64,000 nt of DNA from the NCBI RefSeq assembly GCF_008274695.1, contig NZ_VTOU01000006.1, positions 62,001 through 126,000 of the forward strand, written 5' to 3'. A program made the position numbers and the translations under genes. The notes beneath the pieces were generated by a model. The model was not told where the DNA came from. It made no database searches and was given only the letters and a program-made list of their open reading frames with translations. Source of the stretch: Sphingomonas montanisoli. Its GTDB lineage: Bacteria; Pseudomonadota; Alphaproteobacteria; Sphingomonadales; Sphingomonadaceae. This document shows positions 8,749 to 18,894 of this stretch, piece after piece (the first letter of the stretch is position 1; the number at the start of each line of letters is the position of its first letter).

Positions 8749-9150
8749 ATGAAAATCGGTGAAATGGCAACCGCGACCGCGACCAATATCGAAACAGTCC
8801 GCTATTATGAGAAAATCGGCTTGCTCCCCGCGCCGGCGCGCGACGCTGCCAACTATCGCAGTTACGGAAAGGCGCATCTGGCTCGACTGTCGTTCATTCG
8901 GCGCGCCCGCGACCTCGGCTTCACGCTCGACCAGGTCCGCGAATTGCTGGGTCTCGCCGACCATCGACAACAATCCTGCGCGGCGGTCGATGCCATCGCC
9001 ACGACCCATCTGACCGAGATTGACCGCAAGATTGTTGACCTGCAGGCGCTGCGCGCAGAACTCAGCCGACTGATTGGCGACTGCCGGCAGGGGACGGTTG
9101 CCGACTGCCTGATCATCGACTCCCTCGCCCCGGCCGGTCTGGCGCAATGA
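8749..9150 (+). CDS. cadR: MerR-family Cd/Pb-responsive regulator (CadR/PbrR-like)
   Basis: A 133-residue MerR regulator: N-terminal helix-turn-helix ([26 protein letters not shown]), long dimerisation helix, and C-terminal metal-binding loop. Cysteines fall at 77, 112 and 120, close to the Cys77/112/119 triad that defines Cd/Pb sensors, whereas the CueR protein in this window has Ser77. It starts at ATG 8749, just past its presumed operator. It should activate the divergent CDF gene and probably the czc operon. The stop overlaps the truncated ynfA (ATGA). Confidence 0.9.
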   Translation: MKIGEMATATATNIETVRYYEKIGLLPAPARDAANYRSYGKAHLARLSFIRRARDLGFTLDQVRELLGLADHRQQSCAAVDAIATTHLTEIDRKIVDLQALRAELSRLIGDCRQGTVADCLIIDSLAPAGLAQ

Positions 9151-9344
9151 CGACGGCGATCCTCTACATTCTCGCTGCCATTGCCGAGATCGCCGGCTGT
9201 TTCAGTTTCTGGGCGTGGCTGCGTCTCGACAAATCGCCGGTCTGGATCGCGCCCGGCATGGTGTCGCTGGCCGCCTTTGCATGGCTGCTGACCCGCGTCG
9301 ACAGCGAAGCCTCGCGGCCTGAAACTGTCTCTCAGTGCGAATGA
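9147..9344 (+). pseudogene. ynfA: YnfA/UPF0060 membrane protein, 3'-truncated
   Basis: The first 50 or so residues ([26 protein letters not shown], then LLTRVDSEA) match the N-terminal half of YnfA, a four-helix membrane protein of about 108 residues. Similarity ends near base 9312 and the frame closes after [10 protein letters not shown], giving 65 residues with two helices. The lost 3' end abuts the end of the convergent EamA gene (13-bp overlap), suggesting a deletion joint. It starts within the cadR stop (ATGA). Probably non-functional. Confidence 0.7.
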
Positions 9345-10390
9345 CCATGCCGATGGTGGAGGTCGGGATAATGCGCGTGCCGGTGGACCATCGGCCTATG
9401 GCGATGCGGGTGGCTGTGCGGTTCACCCGGCGCGATGCCCGGCGCATGATCATGCTGATGATGGCTGTCATGAACGTGACGATGGTCATGCTCGAGCGAC
9501 TCATGCTTATGCTCATGGCCGTGCGATTCGGTCAGGTGCAGCCAAAGTCCGATCGCCATCAAAATCCCGGCCAGGATGAGGGGCGCGGTAACCGGTTCGC
9601 CGAACATCGCGACCGCCAGCAAAGCGCCGATGAACGGTGCCGTTGAGAAATAGGCGCCTGACCGGGCGGTGCCGAGATGCCGAAGCGCGAGAACGAACAT
9701 CACGAGGCTGACGCCATAGCCGAGGAAGCCGATCAGCGCGGCTCCCGTCACTATCGGGACAGAAGGAAGCGATGCGCCAAGGGTCAGCGCCAGAGCGAGA
9801 TTAACGGTCCCGGCTGCCAGGCCCTTCAGCATGGCGATCTGCACCGGATCGGCGCTGCTGAGCTTGCGGGTGAGATTATTGTCGATGCCCCAGGCGAGAC
9901 AGGCACCGGCGATCGCCAGCATACCGAGCCCGCCACCGGCGGGACCGCCGCGCCAGGACAGCAACACCGCGCCGCCCAAGATCGCCGCCGCACCGATCAG
10001 CAGGCGACGATCGACATTTTCGCGGAACACCAGCCAAGCGATGGCGAGGGTCGCAAGACCTTCCAGATTGAGCAGAAGCGACGCGGTGGACGCAGGCGTC
10101 GTTGCCAGTCCCGCCATCAGCAAGACCGGTGCGATCCCGCCTCCGCACAGGATGACGAGCGCCAGCCAGGGCATGTCGGATCGGGCGAGCGATGCTTCCC
10201 CCTCGCCGCGTCCGATCGCTCTGCGCGACGCATAAACGAGAGCAAGCCCGCAACCCGATCCGAGATAAAGCAGGCCGGCGAGCAGCCAAGCGTTTACACC
10301 GTTACCAAGGACGAGCTTCGCGAACGGTGTACTGGCGCCAAACAATAGTGCTGACAGGATCGCCAGTACGGCACCCGAGCTTGGCTTCAC
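9332..10390 (-). CDS. EamA/DMT transporter with long His-rich C-terminal tail
   Basis: About 290 residues form a ten-helix drug/metabolite transporter with two EamA repeats ([18 protein letters not shown], and [22 protein letters not shown]). The last 60 residues are extremely His-rich, with many HxH and HDH repeats ([23 protein letters not shown]), unusual for EamA proteins and suggestive of metal binding or metal export. The start is GTG 10390 with a weak ribosome site. Neighbours are Co/Zn/Cd genes, so a metal-efflux role is likely; the substrate is not known from sequence. Confidence 0.85.
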   Translation of the reverse strand: MKPSSGAVLAILSALLFGASTPFAKLVLGNGVNAWLLAGLLYLGSGCGLALVYASRRAIGRGEGEASLARSDMPWLALVILCGGGIAPVLLMAGLATTPASTASLLLNLEGLATLAIAWLVFRENVDRRLLIGAAAILGGAVLLSWRGGPAGGGLGMLAIAGACLAWGIDNNLTRKLSSADPVQIAMLKGLAAGTVNLALALTLGASLPSVPIVTGAALIGFLGYGVSLVMFVLALRHLGTARSGAYFSTAPFIGALLAVAMFGEPVTAPLILAGILMAIGLWLHLTESHGHEHKHESLEHDHRHVHDSHHQHDHAPGIAPGEPHSHPHRHRPMVHRHAHYPDLHHRHGHSH

Positions 10391-10436
10391 TGGCGAGCGA
10401 TCATCATACGAATGCTACCTGACTCGTGGATGCTCC

Positions 10437-11069
10437 CTATACGGTATTTTTCACAAGCAGGTCACGGTCGATCCACCGGGGCTTGAGGCGGATGATCTTC
10501 GACTGTCCAGATCGGACAAGAAGCGCTGATTGTGTGGTGGCCAATGTGACGGACGCCGAAGCGCCCACCGAGGCGCGCCGCTGCTTTAGCAGGAATTTCG
10601 AAAGATTCGCGATGTTGGATACAAGCGAGACGAGATCCGTACCCAGCGCAAAGAGCGCCCCGACTATCAGATTATGCGCAAGCCAGAATGGCGCGCCGAC
10701 AAGAAAGAAACCTTTCATCCGCGTGGTTGAAGTCTGCAGCCGTGCGAGGGTGCCCAAGGAGCTTCCGGTCAAGGCCAAGGCAGACGGGATGCCATGCCAC
10801 GTCACAATTGAGAGAAAGGCCAAAAGAATGAGGCTCGCACCATAAAGCCTGATGACCACGTAACGGTCTCGCACAGCCGCAGAAATAATGAGTTGCGAAC
10901 ACGAAATGAGGCACGCGATCGCTGCGGTAGGAGATCCCAACATCAGAAAATACATCGCGAAGGCGGCAGCGCCTGCGCTCTGAATTTTGACGACCTTTGT
11001 ATAGTCGCTGAAGAACGGCCAGCTGATGACGCAAAAAAGAGCCATGCAACCGAACGCGGTGGCAATCAC
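10437..11069 (-). CDS. YgjV-family inner-membrane protein
   Basis: A 210-residue protein with about six membrane helices. The pattern (MYFLMLGSPTAAIACLISC, then SLGTLARLQTSTTRMKGFFL, APFWLAHNLIVGALFAL) follows the E. coli YgjV family, whose function is unknown. It begins with GTG at 11069, and the last 40 residues are a basic cytosolic tail. It stands alone between the EamA gene and cusF, in the same direction as both. Nothing specific links it to metal transport. Confidence 0.65.
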   Translation of the reverse strand: MIATAFGCMALFCVISWPFFSDYTKVVKIQSAGAAAFAMYFLMLGSPTAAIACLISCSQLIISAAVRDRYVVIRLYGASLILLAFLSIVTWHGIPSALALTGSSLGTLARLQTSTTRMKGFFLVGAPFWLAHNLIVGALFALGTDLVSLVSNIANLSKFLLKQRRASVGASASVTLATTQSALLVRSGQSKIIRLKPRWIDRDLLVKNTV

Positions 11070-11194
11070 GACTGCCCCCGCGCGGTTCTTCCTGTGTTGA
11101 TCTGCGTCCCGCGCTCAGCTCTGTCTTTTCCCATAGCTGAAGCGTGAAGGAACAAGGTTAATTACGCTTTAATGGCCCTCATAAAATTGACCGT

Positions 11195-11587
11195 TCAAGG
11201 CTGCTTTTGGATCGCCGTCACCTCGCCGGCGCTGCCGGTTAGTGTGACGTCGAAATCGACCTTTTCGCCTACCTTTGCCGCGTCGGTGACCGCAGGTGCC
11301 GCCTTAAACGTCATGGTCATCGCCGGCCATTTGGCTTCAGGTATCGGGCCATGGTCGAGCGTGATCGTGCCTGCGGTCTTGTCGATGGCAGTGACCTTGC
11401 CGTGGCCCTTGGCCTTGATCGGCGCAGTCGCCGCCGGCGCCATCGCCATATTGCCCATGTCGCCGCTCATGGCCGCGGCAGGTGCCGCCTGATTGGTCTC
11501 GGCCGCAACCGGCGTCTCCGCCTTCTTGCCACAGGCGGCGGTCAGGGCGGTGAGGCCGAGAGCAACAGTCAGTCGTATCATAGTCAT
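11195..11587 (-). CDS. cusF: CusF-like periplasmic copper chaperone (lipoprotein)
   Basis: A 130-residue protein with a lipoprotein signal (LTALTAAC lipobox), a Met-rich linker (MSGDMGNMAMAP) and a CusF OB-fold. The Cu(I)/Ag(I) site is complete: His, then Trp eight residues later in KWPAMTMTF, with Met at +3 and +5 from the Trp, matching His36/Trp44/Met47/Met49 of E. coli CusF. Start ATG 11587 follows AAGGAGAAG. It should deliver periplasmic Cu(I) to the CusCBA pump encoded just upstream, 17 bases away, and is probably the last gene of the copper block. Confidence 0.9.
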   Translation of the reverse strand: MTMIRLTVALGLTALTAACGKKAETPVAAETNQAAPAAAMSGDMGNMAMAPAATAPIKAKGHGKVTAIDKTAGTITLDHGPIPEAKWPAMTMTFKAAPAVTDAAKVGEKVDFDVTLTGSAGEVTAIQKQP

Positions 11588-11604
11588 GGTCTTCTCCTTG
11601 CAGA

Positions 11605-14600
11605 TTAAACAGGTTGGTGGAGGGATTTTACTCGTCGCCGCCGAAGCAACAGATAGGTAGCGGGCAGGACGAACATCGAGAGCAGTGGCGCGGTGAGCAT
11701 GCCGCCGATCATCGGCGCGGCGATCCGGCTCATCACTTCTGAACCCGCGCCCGAGCCGAGCAGGATCGGCAACAAGCCGGCGAGGATCACTGCGACGGTC
11801 ATTGCCTTGGGGCGGACGCGGAGCAGCGCGCCTTCGCGGACGGCCGCCTCGATCTGGTCGGCATCAGGATCGACGCCACGCTCTTCCAGCGCATTCTTGA
11901 GGTAGATCAGCATGACCACGCCAAACTCGGCCGACACGCCGGCTAGCGCGATGAACCCGACGCCCGTCGCCACCGACTGGTTGAAGCCGAGCAGGTAAAG
12001 CGTCCAGATACCGCCGGTGAGCGCGAACGGGAGCGTGCCCATGATCAGCGCGGCTTCGTCGAACCGACCGAAAATCATGAAGAGCAGTACGAAGATGATC
12101 AGCAACGTGGCCGGCACGACCAGCTTGAGCTTTTCGACGGCCCGCTGGAGATATTCGAATTGGCCGGAGTAGGCGATACTCACGCCCGGCGAGAGCTTTA
12201 CCTTCTTCGCCACCGCGCGTTGCAGGTCGCCTACCACCGAAGCGAGATCGCGGCCGCGGACATCGACGTAGACCCAGGTCGATGGCCGGGCATTCTCGGT
12301 CTTGAGCATCGGCGGCCCTTCCGCGACCGCAACCTTCGCCACGGTGCCCAGCGTGATCTGCTGACCTGAGGGTGTGAGCACCGGCAAAGTGCGCAAACCC
12401 TCGAGGCTGTCGCGCAGCTGACGCGGATAGCGCACGCTGATCGGGTAGCGCGCCAGGCCTTCGACGGTTTCGCCAATGGTCTCGCCACCGATCGCGCCCG
12501 AGACGATCGCCTGCACGTCGGCGATGTTGAGCCCGAAGCGGGCGGCGGCGGCACGATCGACATCGACATCGACATAGCGCCCGCCGGTCAATCGCTCGGC
12601 CAGTGCCGAACTGACGCCCGGCACGGTCTTGGCGACCGTCTCGATATCATGGGCGATGCGGTCGAGCTGGGCGAGGTCGGCGCCCGAGACCTTGACCCCG
12701 ATCGGACTCTTGATGCCGGTCGCGAGCATGTCGATGCGGTTACGGATCGGCGGCACCCAGACATTGGCGAGGCCGGGTAATTTCACCGTGCGGTCCAGCT
12801 CTTCAACGAGCTTGTCCGTGGTCATACCGGGCCGCCATTGGTCACGCGGCTTGAACTGGATGGTGGTCTCGAACATTTCGAGCGGCGCGGGATCGGTGGC
12901 AGTCTCGGCGCGTCCCGCCTTGCCGAACACGCTCTCAACCTCGGGCACCGTCTTGATCAGCCGGTCGGTCTGCTGGAGCAGTTGCGAGGCCTTTGCCGCC
13001 GACAGTCCCGGCAAGGCCGAGGGCATATAGAGCAAGTCGCCTTCGTCCATATTCGGCATGAACTCGCCGCCGAGCCGGGAGAGCGGCCAAGCCGTCGTTG
13101 CGAAGACCAGAACCGCAATCAGCAGCACCGCCTTGGGCTTTTTCATCGTCCAGTCGAGGGCGGGCCGGTAGATGTTGGTCAGCCAGCGATTGATCGGGTT
13201 GGACTGCTCGGCGGGAATGCGGCCCCGGATGAGATACCCCATCAGGATGGGGACCAGCGTCACCGAGAGGATCGCGGCCGATGCCATCGCATAGGTCTTG
13301 GTGAACGCCAGTGGCGCGAATAGCCGGCCCTCCTGCCCCTCCAGTGTGAACACGGGAATGAACGAAAGCGTGATGATCAACAGGCTGAAGAATAGCGCTG
13401 GGCCGACCTCGGCCGCGGCATCGGTGACGACGGTCCAGCGTGTCGGATTATCGAGCAGCTGCTGCGGGTTATCATGTTCCCAGCGCTCGATCTTCTTGTG
13501 CGCGTTCTCGATCATGACCACCGCCGCATCGACCATCGCGCCGATCGCGATGGCAATGCCGCCCAGCGACATGATGTTGGCGTTTACCCCCTGGAACCGC
13601 ATTACGACGAACGCCGCCAGCACGCCTATCGGCAGGGTCAGGATCGCAACCAGCGCCGAACGGACGTGCCAGAGGAACAGGCCGCAGACGATCGCGACGA
13701 CGATAAACTCCTCGATCAGCTTGTGGGTAAGGTTATCGACCGCACGGTCGATGAGCTGCGATCGGTCATAGGTGGTGACGATCTCCACGCCGGGCGGCAG
13801 GCTCGCCTTCAGGGTGGCGAGCTTGTCCTTGACCGCAGCGATGGTTTCGCGCGCATTCTTGCCCGACCGCAGGATCACGACGCCGCCGGCGACCTCGCCT
13901 TCGCCGTTCAACTCGGCGATTCCGCGCCGCATCTCGGGGCCAATCTGGACCGTGGCGACATCGCCTAGCCGCACGGGCACGCCGCCCATTGCGGTCCGCA
14001 GGGGAACGGCCCGGAAATCGTCGAGCGTCTTCAGATAGCCCGAGGCACGGACCATATATTCGGCCTCGGCCATCTCCAGCACGGAGCCGCCCGCTTCCTG
14101 ATTGGCCTGTTGGATCGCCTGCACGGCCTGCTGGTGCGTGATACCGTAAGCGGCGAGCTTCACCGGATCGAGCAGCACCTGGTACTGCTTGACCATGCCG
14201 CCAATGCTGGCGACCTCGGCAACACCGGGAACGGTTTTCAGCTCGTAGCGCAGGAACCAGTCCTGAAACGCGCGAAGCTGGGCCAGATCGTGCTGGCCGG
14301 TCTTATCGACCAGGGCATATTCATAGACCCAGCCGACACCGGTTGCATCGGGACCGAGCGCACTGCGGGCGCTCGCCGGCAGGCGGCCCTGTACCTGATT
14401 GAGATATTCGAGCACGCGGCTGCGCGCCCAATAAAGATCGGTGCCGTCCTCGAAGATCACATAGACGAAGCTGTCGCCGAAGAAGGAATAGCCGCGCACC
14501 GTCTTGGCACCCGGCACCGACAGCATGGTGGTCGTCAGCGGATAAGTGACCTGATTCTCGACGATCTGCGGCGCCTGTCCCGGATAGCTGGTGCGGATGA

Positions 14601-14742
14601 TGACCTGCGTGTCGGAGAGGTCCGGTAGCGCGTCGATCGCGGTTGATCGCACCGCCCAGACACCCACGCCGATAAGGGCCAATACACCGATCAGGACGAA
14701 GAAGCGGTTCCTGACCGACCAGCGGATGAGATGGGCGATCAC
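11605..14742 (-). CDS. cusA: Cu(I)/Ag(I) RND efflux pump CusA
   Basis: Inner-membrane proton-driven pump of 1,045 residues. The helix-4 signature is [15 protein letters not shown] (about residues 400-412), the DAA form of copper/silver HME-RND pumps. The porter domain has several Met residues as expected for Met-based Cu(I) relay. It starts at GTG 14742, overlapping the cusB stop as GTGA, so translation is probably coupled. It forms a tripartite pump with CusB and CusC. Confidence 0.95.
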   Translation of the reverse strand: MIAHLIRWSVRNRFFVLIGVLALIGVGVWAVRSTAIDALPDLSDTQVIIRTSYPGQAPQIVENQVTYPLTTTMLSVPGAKTVRGYSFFGDSFVYVIFEDGTDLYWARSRVLEYLNQVQGRLPASARSALGPDATGVGWVYEYALVDKTGQHDLAQLRAFQDWFLRYELKTVPGVAEVASIGGMVKQYQVLLDPVKLAAYGITHQQAVQAIQQANQEAGGSVLEMAEAEYMVRASGYLKTLDDFRAVPLRTAMGGVPVRLGDVATVQIGPEMRRGIAELNGEGEVAGGVVILRSGKNARETIAAVKDKLATLKASLPPGVEIVTTYDRSQLIDRAVDNLTHKLIEEFIVVAIVCGLFLWHVRSALVAILTLPIGVLAAFVVMRFQGVNANIMSLGGIAIAIGAMVDAAVVMIENAHKKIERWEHDNPQQLLDNPTRWTVVTDAAAEVGPALFFSLLIITLSFIPVFTLEGQEGRLFAPLAFTKTYAMASAAILSVTLVPILMGYLIRGRIPAEQSNPINRWLTNIYRPALDWTMKKPKAVLLIAVLVFATTAWPLSRLGGEFMPNMDEGDLLYMPSALPGLSAAKASQLLQQTDRLIKTVPEVESVFGKAGRAETATDPAPLEMFETTIQFKPRDQWRPGMTTDKLVEELDRTVKLPGLANVWVPPIRNRIDMLATGIKSPIGVKVSGADLAQLDRIAHDIETVAKTVPGVSSALAERLTGGRYVDVDVDRAAAARFGLNIADVQAIVSGAIGGETIGETVEGLARYPISVRYPRQLRDSLEGLRTLPVLTPSGQQITLGTVAKVAVAEGPPMLKTENARPSTWVYVDVRGRDLASVVGDLQRAVAKKVKLSPGVSIAYSGQFEYLQRAVEKLKLVVPATLLIIFVLLFMIFGRFDEAALIMGTLPFALTGGIWTLYLLGFNQSVATGVGFIALAGVSAEFGVVMLIYLKNALEERGVDPDADQIEAAVREGALLRVRPKAMTVAVILAGLLPILLGSGAGSEVMSRIAAPMIGGMLTAPLLSMFVLPATYLLLRRRRVKSLHQPV

Positions 14743-16229
14743 TGCCCCGCCACCTTCGCCATGCGCCGCACGGTCGGTCCGGCCGGCGGTTGATCGAACC
14801 CGAAACGGACACGATCGCCCGTCTTCAGGCCGCGCGCGACATTCGGATCGGGAAGCTGGAAGGTCATCGTCATCGCCGGCCAGCCAATCGCCGGCACCGG
14901 CTCGTGGCTCAGCGTCACCGAATTGGCGGTAAGCTGCTCGATTTTGCCTACGGTCTCGTAGAGCGCGGCCGTAGCTGCGCGTTTGCCAACTGCCATCGGC
15001 ACACCGCCACCGATCGGCCGTGCCTGCACGCCGGAAAGACTAGCCTCGGAGTCGATCAGGAATTGGCCCGAAGCGATGACCTTCTCGCCTTCGGAGAGCC
15101 CAGCGAGGATCTCGGTGTCGTCCCCGGATTCCCTGCCGGTTTGTACCTCGGCCGGCCGGTAGCGGCCCTTATCTAGCGCAAGCATCACCAAGGTCCGCTT
15201 GCCGGTGCGGATCAGCGCCTCGGAGGGTACGAGCAATGCTGGCTGTGCGCTGCCGCCGAACGACACGGTTGCGAACATGCCCGGGCGCAGACGACCACCA
15301 CGATTGGGTAGTTCGATCCGCACGGTGAGCGTCCGGCTGTCGGCCTGCGTCGTAGGCAGGATCGCCGAGACACGGCCCGACAATGTCTCGCCGGGGAATG
15401 CGGCAAGCGTGGCCTGCACGGTTTGTCCGGGCTTGAGCGGTCCCGCGATGGCTTCGGGCACGGCAGCATTGAGCCAGACCGTGCCAAGGCCGTTGACCTC
15501 GGCAAGCGTCTGTCCTGCCGTCATCGTCATGCCGGCCCGCACATCTAACGTCTTGATAACGCCGCCGGTTGGCGTGAAAATCGTGATGACATTGTGCGGC
15601 CGACCCGTTCGCTCGACCGATGCGACCGTACCAGACGGCATGCCAAGCAGTATGAGCCGCTGGCGCGCTGCCTGTATCAAAGCCGCGCTCCCGGTGCGGC
15701 GGACCGCCAGGAACTCGGCCTGTGCGCCACCCCATTCGGGAACGAGCAGGTCGGCGAGTGGGGCACCGGCGCCAATGATGTCGCCGGGCGCCCGGGCATA
15801 GACCCTTTGAACGAACCCGCCAGCGCGCGCCTGGACGATCGCGACATCGCGCTGGTTGAAGTCGATCGTGCCGGTGGCGGTCAGGCTGCTGGTCAGTTGT
15901 CCCCGTCGTACGGCGACCGCGCGCAGCCCCAGCGTTTGGGACGCAGCGGGATCGATGCGGATGCCCGGCGCGTTGCCGCCGCCTTCATCGGCATATTTGG
16001 GTATGGTCTTCATCCCCATCGACGAAAGCGTATCCGGATTGTTGTAGTGCTCTTGCGGCACCATAGGATCGTACCAGTAAAGCGCCTTACGACCGGAATC
16101 GGCTGTTTGCGTAGGAGCGGTTTCGCTCCCACCGAGGTGGGCGATGCCATAGCCTGCGCCACCAGCGACGAGAGCGAGCGCTGCGGCGGCAAGACCCAGC
16201 CGGGCGCGCGGTGATATCTCGAGGCTCAT
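14739..16229 (-). CDS. cusB: CusB adaptor with fused C-terminal CusF domain
   Basis: A 496-residue membrane-fusion protein with an N-terminal anchor (residues 10-32), a heavy-metal-binding segment ([11 protein letters not shown], then [14 protein letters not shown]), barrel/lipoyl/hairpin adaptor domains, and after about residue 425 a CusF-like domain. That domain keeps the full site: His eight residues before the Trp of GWPAMTMTF and the two Met. The adaptor therefore carries its own chaperone domain in addition to separate cusF. It overlaps cusC and cusA by 4 bp each. Confidence 0.93.
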   Translation of the reverse strand: MSLEISPRARLGLAAAALALVAGGAGYGIAHLGGSETAPTQTADSGRKALYWYDPMVPQEHYNNPDTLSSMGMKTIPKYADEGGGNAPGIRIDPAASQTLGLRAVAVRRGQLTSSLTATGTIDFNQRDVAIVQARAGGFVQRVYARAPGDIIGAGAPLADLLVPEWGGAQAEFLAVRRTGSAALIQAARQRLILLGMPSGTVASVERTGRPHNVITIFTPTGGVIKTLDVRAGMTMTAGQTLAEVNGLGTVWLNAAVPEAIAGPLKPGQTVQATLAAFPGETLSGRVSAILPTTQADSRTLTVRIELPNRGGRLRPGMFATVSFGGSAQPALLVPSEALIRTGKRTLVMLALDKGRYRPAEVQTGRESGDDTEILAGLSEGEKVIASGQFLIDSEASLSGVQARPIGGGVPMAVGKRAATAALYETVGKIEQLTANSVTLSHEPVPAIGWPAMTMTFQLPDPNVARGLKTGDRVRFGFDQPPAGPTVRRMAKVAGQ

Positions 16230-17455
16230 CGATCTTCGCTCCGGTATGTGAGAGTCAATCGCGCGCCGTCAGCGGCGACCAGCGCCTCGCGGTCGAGGAC
16301 AGTGAGGGTTGCGTCGGCCAGCGCGGCATAAGCGTCGGCGACATCGACAAGACTGGCGCGTCCAGCACCGTAGCTGGCGGTCTCCAGTTTCACGCGCTGC
16401 TCGGCCAGCGGCTGCAGCGTTCCTTGCGCGCGCATCCATTGTTCGTGGTGCATGACATGGTCGGCGATATCGGCATCGAGGTCGGCAGCAAGAGCGCGGC
16501 GCGCCGCTTCGCGTTCGGCCAGAACGCGCCCGGCATTGGCCTGGGCAGCGGCGATTCCGGCGTTCTGACGATTGCGGGTGAAGAACGGCAGGCTGACCGT
16601 CACGCCAGCAGAGACATAATCGCCGAAACGGGGATCGCGGCGCTGATAGGCGACATTCACGCCGAAGTCAGAACGCCGACCGGCATCCGCCACCCTTACA
16701 TCGGCATCGGCTTGCCCAGCCTGGGCATCGATCATCTGGATGGTGGGATGGCGATCGAGGCCAGCACGAAGCTCGGTCCCATCGACCGGAAATTCGGGAA
16801 TTGGACCGGCAATCTCCGGCGCGGGATCGCCGGTCCAACGGGTAAGTGTAGCGCGGGCACGCGCGACGTTCGAGACCAGTTCGCTCCGGCGATCCTGCAT
16901 CGCGGCGATGGCCTGCTGACCGGCAAGCGTCTGCGCCGGCCGTACGCTGCCCGAAGCGACAGCGCCGGTCGTGGTCCCTACGACGCGCTCGAGCCGGGAC
17001 AGCACGTCTTCAAGAGCGGCAAGCCTGCGCTCGGCATAGGCCAGATTGATCCACGCCAACGCCGTACCTACCTCGACGGTGCGCGCCTCGACCGCCGTAT
17101 CAGCCTCCGCCGCCCTGATGTCGCTATCGGCGCGCGCCTGCTGGGCATGGCGCTTGGCGAGGTTAGGAATGTCCTGAGACACGCCCACCCGCGCCATGGT
17201 AAAATTGTCCCGCTGCGGCTCGAACGCGAGCGGTCCTGATATCGGGAAGCTGTCTACGCCCACTGCGAGGGTGGGATCGGGCAGCGTTCCCGCGGCCCCA
17301 CGCGCCGAACGCGCGGCATCAGTGCCAAGTGTCTTCGCTCGAATGGAGGGAGCATCGTGCTTAGCCTGGCGAAGCGCCGCATCGAAGGTCAGCGGACCGG
17401 CGAACGCAATCCCGGGGATCGCCGCGAGCAGCGGCGCACAAACAAACAATCGCAT
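16226..17455 (-). CDS. cusC: outer-membrane efflux channel of the Cus system (TolC family)
   Basis: A 409-residue outer-membrane factor with a signal peptide (MRLFVCAPLLAAIPGIAFAG) and two OEP repeats. It starts at ATG 17455, preceded by GGAG, and overlaps cusB by ATGA. Sequence style is closer to CzcC-type channels than to E. coli CusC, common in alphaproteobacterial copper operons. It completes a CusCBA pump reaching the cell exterior. Confidence 0.9.
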   Translation of the reverse strand: MRLFVCAPLLAAIPGIAFAGPLTFDAALRQAKHDAPSIRAKTLGTDAARSARGAAGTLPDPTLAVGVDSFPISGPLAFEPQRDNFTMARVGVSQDIPNLAKRHAQQARADSDIRAAEADTAVEARTVEVGTALAWINLAYAERRLAALEDVLSRLERVVGTTTGAVASGSVRPAQTLAGQQAIAAMQDRRSELVSNVARARATLTRWTGDPAPEIAGPIPEFPVDGTELRAGLDRHPTIQMIDAQAGQADADVRVADAGRRSDFGVNVAYQRRDPRFGDYVSAGVTVSLPFFTRNRQNAGIAAAQANAGRVLAEREAARRALAADLDADIADHVMHHEQWMRAQGTLQPLAEQRVKLETASYGAGRASLVDVADAYAALADATLTVLDREALVAADGARLTLTYRSEDR

Positions 17456-17510
17456 GGAAAACTCCTGATCGGAGGACCGGATCGGCCGCGCACACTATGA
17501 CAGGCATATC

Positions 17511-17545
17511 AGTGGCGGCGGAATGGGGGGCATTCCGCCGCCACT
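17511..17545 (-). other. strong intergenic hairpin upstream of cusC
   Basis: Two perfect 15-base arms (AGTGGCGGCGGAATG at 17511-17525 and its inverse at 17531-17545) flank a 5-base loop. It lies between the 97-aa gene and cusC and is not followed by a T-run on the minus strand, so it does not look like a standard intrinsic terminator. It may stabilise or attenuate the downstream cusCBAF message. Confidence 0.6.
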
Positions 17546-17590
17546 GCTGGCCTAGCCGTCTATGCGACCTGGAGCGGCCAGAACTTTTGC

Positions 17591-17884
17591 CTAACCGACC
17601 GACGGGGCCGACGAAGGCGATGCCATGCTGTGCATCTGCTTCATGCAATCAGCAGCGTCGGCGCTGCTCATCTTCATCATGTCGCAGTCGCACGCCGCCA
17701 CTTGCGTGGTATCAGGCACCCAGACGCGCCGCTGTCCCTGGAGCGGCGCACGCGGTCCATATTGCGGGACCGACTTCCACTCATAATGGCCGGACTGTTG
17801 GCTGTGGTCCGGTTGGCCGGCGAATGCGGCGACGGGTGCGGCAAGGGCTACGCCCAGCAGCGCATAGAAAACACGGTTCTTCAT
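17591..17884 (-). CDS. small secreted protein of the copper block (unknown family)
   Basis: A 97-residue protein with a signal peptide (MKNRVFYALLGVALAAPVAA, cut near AFA). The mature part has a Tyr/Pro/Arg stretch (YEWKSVPQYGPRAPLQGQRR) and a C-terminal Cys/Met/Asp cluster (ACDCDMMKMSS, ADCMKQMHSM) suited to Cu(I) binding. Start ATG 17884 has AAAGGA upstream; longer starts lack a signal peptide. Its neighbours, a second Cys/Met-rich secreted protein and cusC, imply a periplasmic copper-handling role. I do not know a named family. Confidence 0.7.
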   Translation of the reverse strand: MKNRVFYALLGVALAAPVAAFAGQPDHSQQSGHYEWKSVPQYGPRAPLQGQRRVWVPDTTQVAACDCDMMKMSSADAADCMKQMHSMASPSSAPSVG

Positions 17885-17986
17885 AACTATCATCCTTTGG
17901 CAAATCATCGGGGTAGCCGCAGGTTGGACAGGAGGTTCGATCCGCGACAGGCGCAACGACCCTTCCAGCCTTACGGCCGAGTTCGA

Positions 17987-18361
17987 TCAGCCAAGGAGAG
18001 TCGGCGGTTCCGGTTCGGGAGCAACGTCACCGCCGCGCAGGACAGTGGTGGTCGACCAGAAGGCCAGGGTCGGATCGGCCGCGCGCACCGCAAGCGTCGG
18101 TGCGTCATTGCGAACCGCCATGGGAATGACACAGCCCATCGCGGCGATGCAGGCGAGCGTCATGCCCTTGCAGGGTTTCTGCGCGGGCTGCTGTTGCTGC
18201 GTCATCATCTTCATGCAGTCTTCGGACATGCCGGAATCGGCCGTCCCAGTCATCGCCATCGATACGGACACTACAGGCGGTGCTGACGCAAAGGCGGCTT
18301 CCTGGCCGAGCAGACCGAGCAGGGCTCCGAGCAGGAGAAAGAGGGGAAGCGCACGTTTCAC
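17987..18361 (-). CDS. small secreted Cys/Met-containing protein (unknown family)
   Basis: About 124 residues with a signal sequence (MKRALPLFLLLGALLGLLGQ). The mature region has Met and Cys residues spaced in SGMSEDCMKMM and KPCKGMTLACIAAMGC, then a hydrophilic tail ending in EPEPPTLLG. I took GTG 18361 as start because it gives a normal n-region; a TTG at 18373 is possible. It shares the ADCMK/EDCMKMM style of the neighbouring 97-aa protein, which suggests related periplasmic copper-binding roles. Function unproven. Confidence 0.62.
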   Translation of the reverse strand: MKRALPLFLLLGALLGLLGQEAAFASAPPVVSVSMAMTGTADSGMSEDCMKMMTQQQQPAQKPCKGMTLACIAAMGCVIPMAVRNDAPTLAVRAADPTLAFWSTTTVLRGGDVAPEPEPPTLLG

Positions 18362-18407
18362 AGCTGTAATCAACTACGCCAATCTTGATCCAAGAGCAAC
18401 GCCATGC

Positions 18408-18851
18408 TCATTCGCCGTGCCGCGCGTAGATAGTTTTGCTTCCTGCACCAAAGGCTAAGACATTGAACGGCTGAACCGGCTGCCCGGGGGCCTCCATGCC
18501 TGGTGATCCGAGAGGCATGCCCGTTACGGCAAGACCGCTCACACCACGAGGACGCTGCGCGAGAACGCGCTTCATGTCCGCGATAGGGACGTGTCCCTCG
18601 AAAACCATGCCGTCGACGATCGCTGTATGACATGATGACAGCCGAGCGGGCACGCCGTGCGTGCGCTGAAAGGCAGATCGCTGCTGATCATCGATTATGG
18701 CCACGCGCCGGCCGAATTGCTGGCGGACCTGGGCGGCCCATTTCTCGCGGCAACCACATCCTGGATCGCGATGGACTGTGATAGGTACAGCCGCGGCACT
18801 GGCGACCGAGACAGACGCGGCGAACGCAGCAAGAACGAGTTTCAGTGGCAT
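18408..18851 (-). CDS. DUF411 metal-binding secreted protein
   Basis: A protein of about 147 residues of the DUF411 family, often found in copper operons. Signal peptide MPLKLVLAAFAASVSVASA; the mature protein begins with VPITVHRDPGCGCREKW, the family's CxC-type motif, followed by SCHTAIVDGMVFEGHVP. Start ATG 18851 has AAGG six to seven bases upstream; a GTG two codons earlier is possible. A stable hairpin (18867-18888) lies immediately before its ribosome site. Probably binds copper in the periplasm. Confidence 0.85.
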   Translation of the reverse strand: MPLKLVLAAFAASVSVASAAAVPITVHRDPGCGCREKWAAQVRQQFGRRVAIIDDQQRSAFQRTHGVPARLSSCHTAIVDGMVFEGHVPIADMKRVLAQRPRGVSGLAVTGMPLGSPGMEAPGQPVQPFNVLAFGAGSKTIYARHGE

Positions 18852-18866
18852 ATACACCTTCAGTTA

Positions 18867-18888
18867 TCCCCCGCCCTTGGGCGGGGGA
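18867..18888 (-). other. G/C-rich hairpin just upstream of the DUF411 gene
   Basis: Ten-base arms TCCCCCGCCC and GGGCGGGGGA enclose a 2-base loop between the upstream DUF305 stop (18895) and the DUF411 start (18851). No U-tract follows on the minus strand. It may cut readthrough partially or protect mRNA ends. Confidence 0.5.
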
Positions 18889-18894
18889 AAGTCT

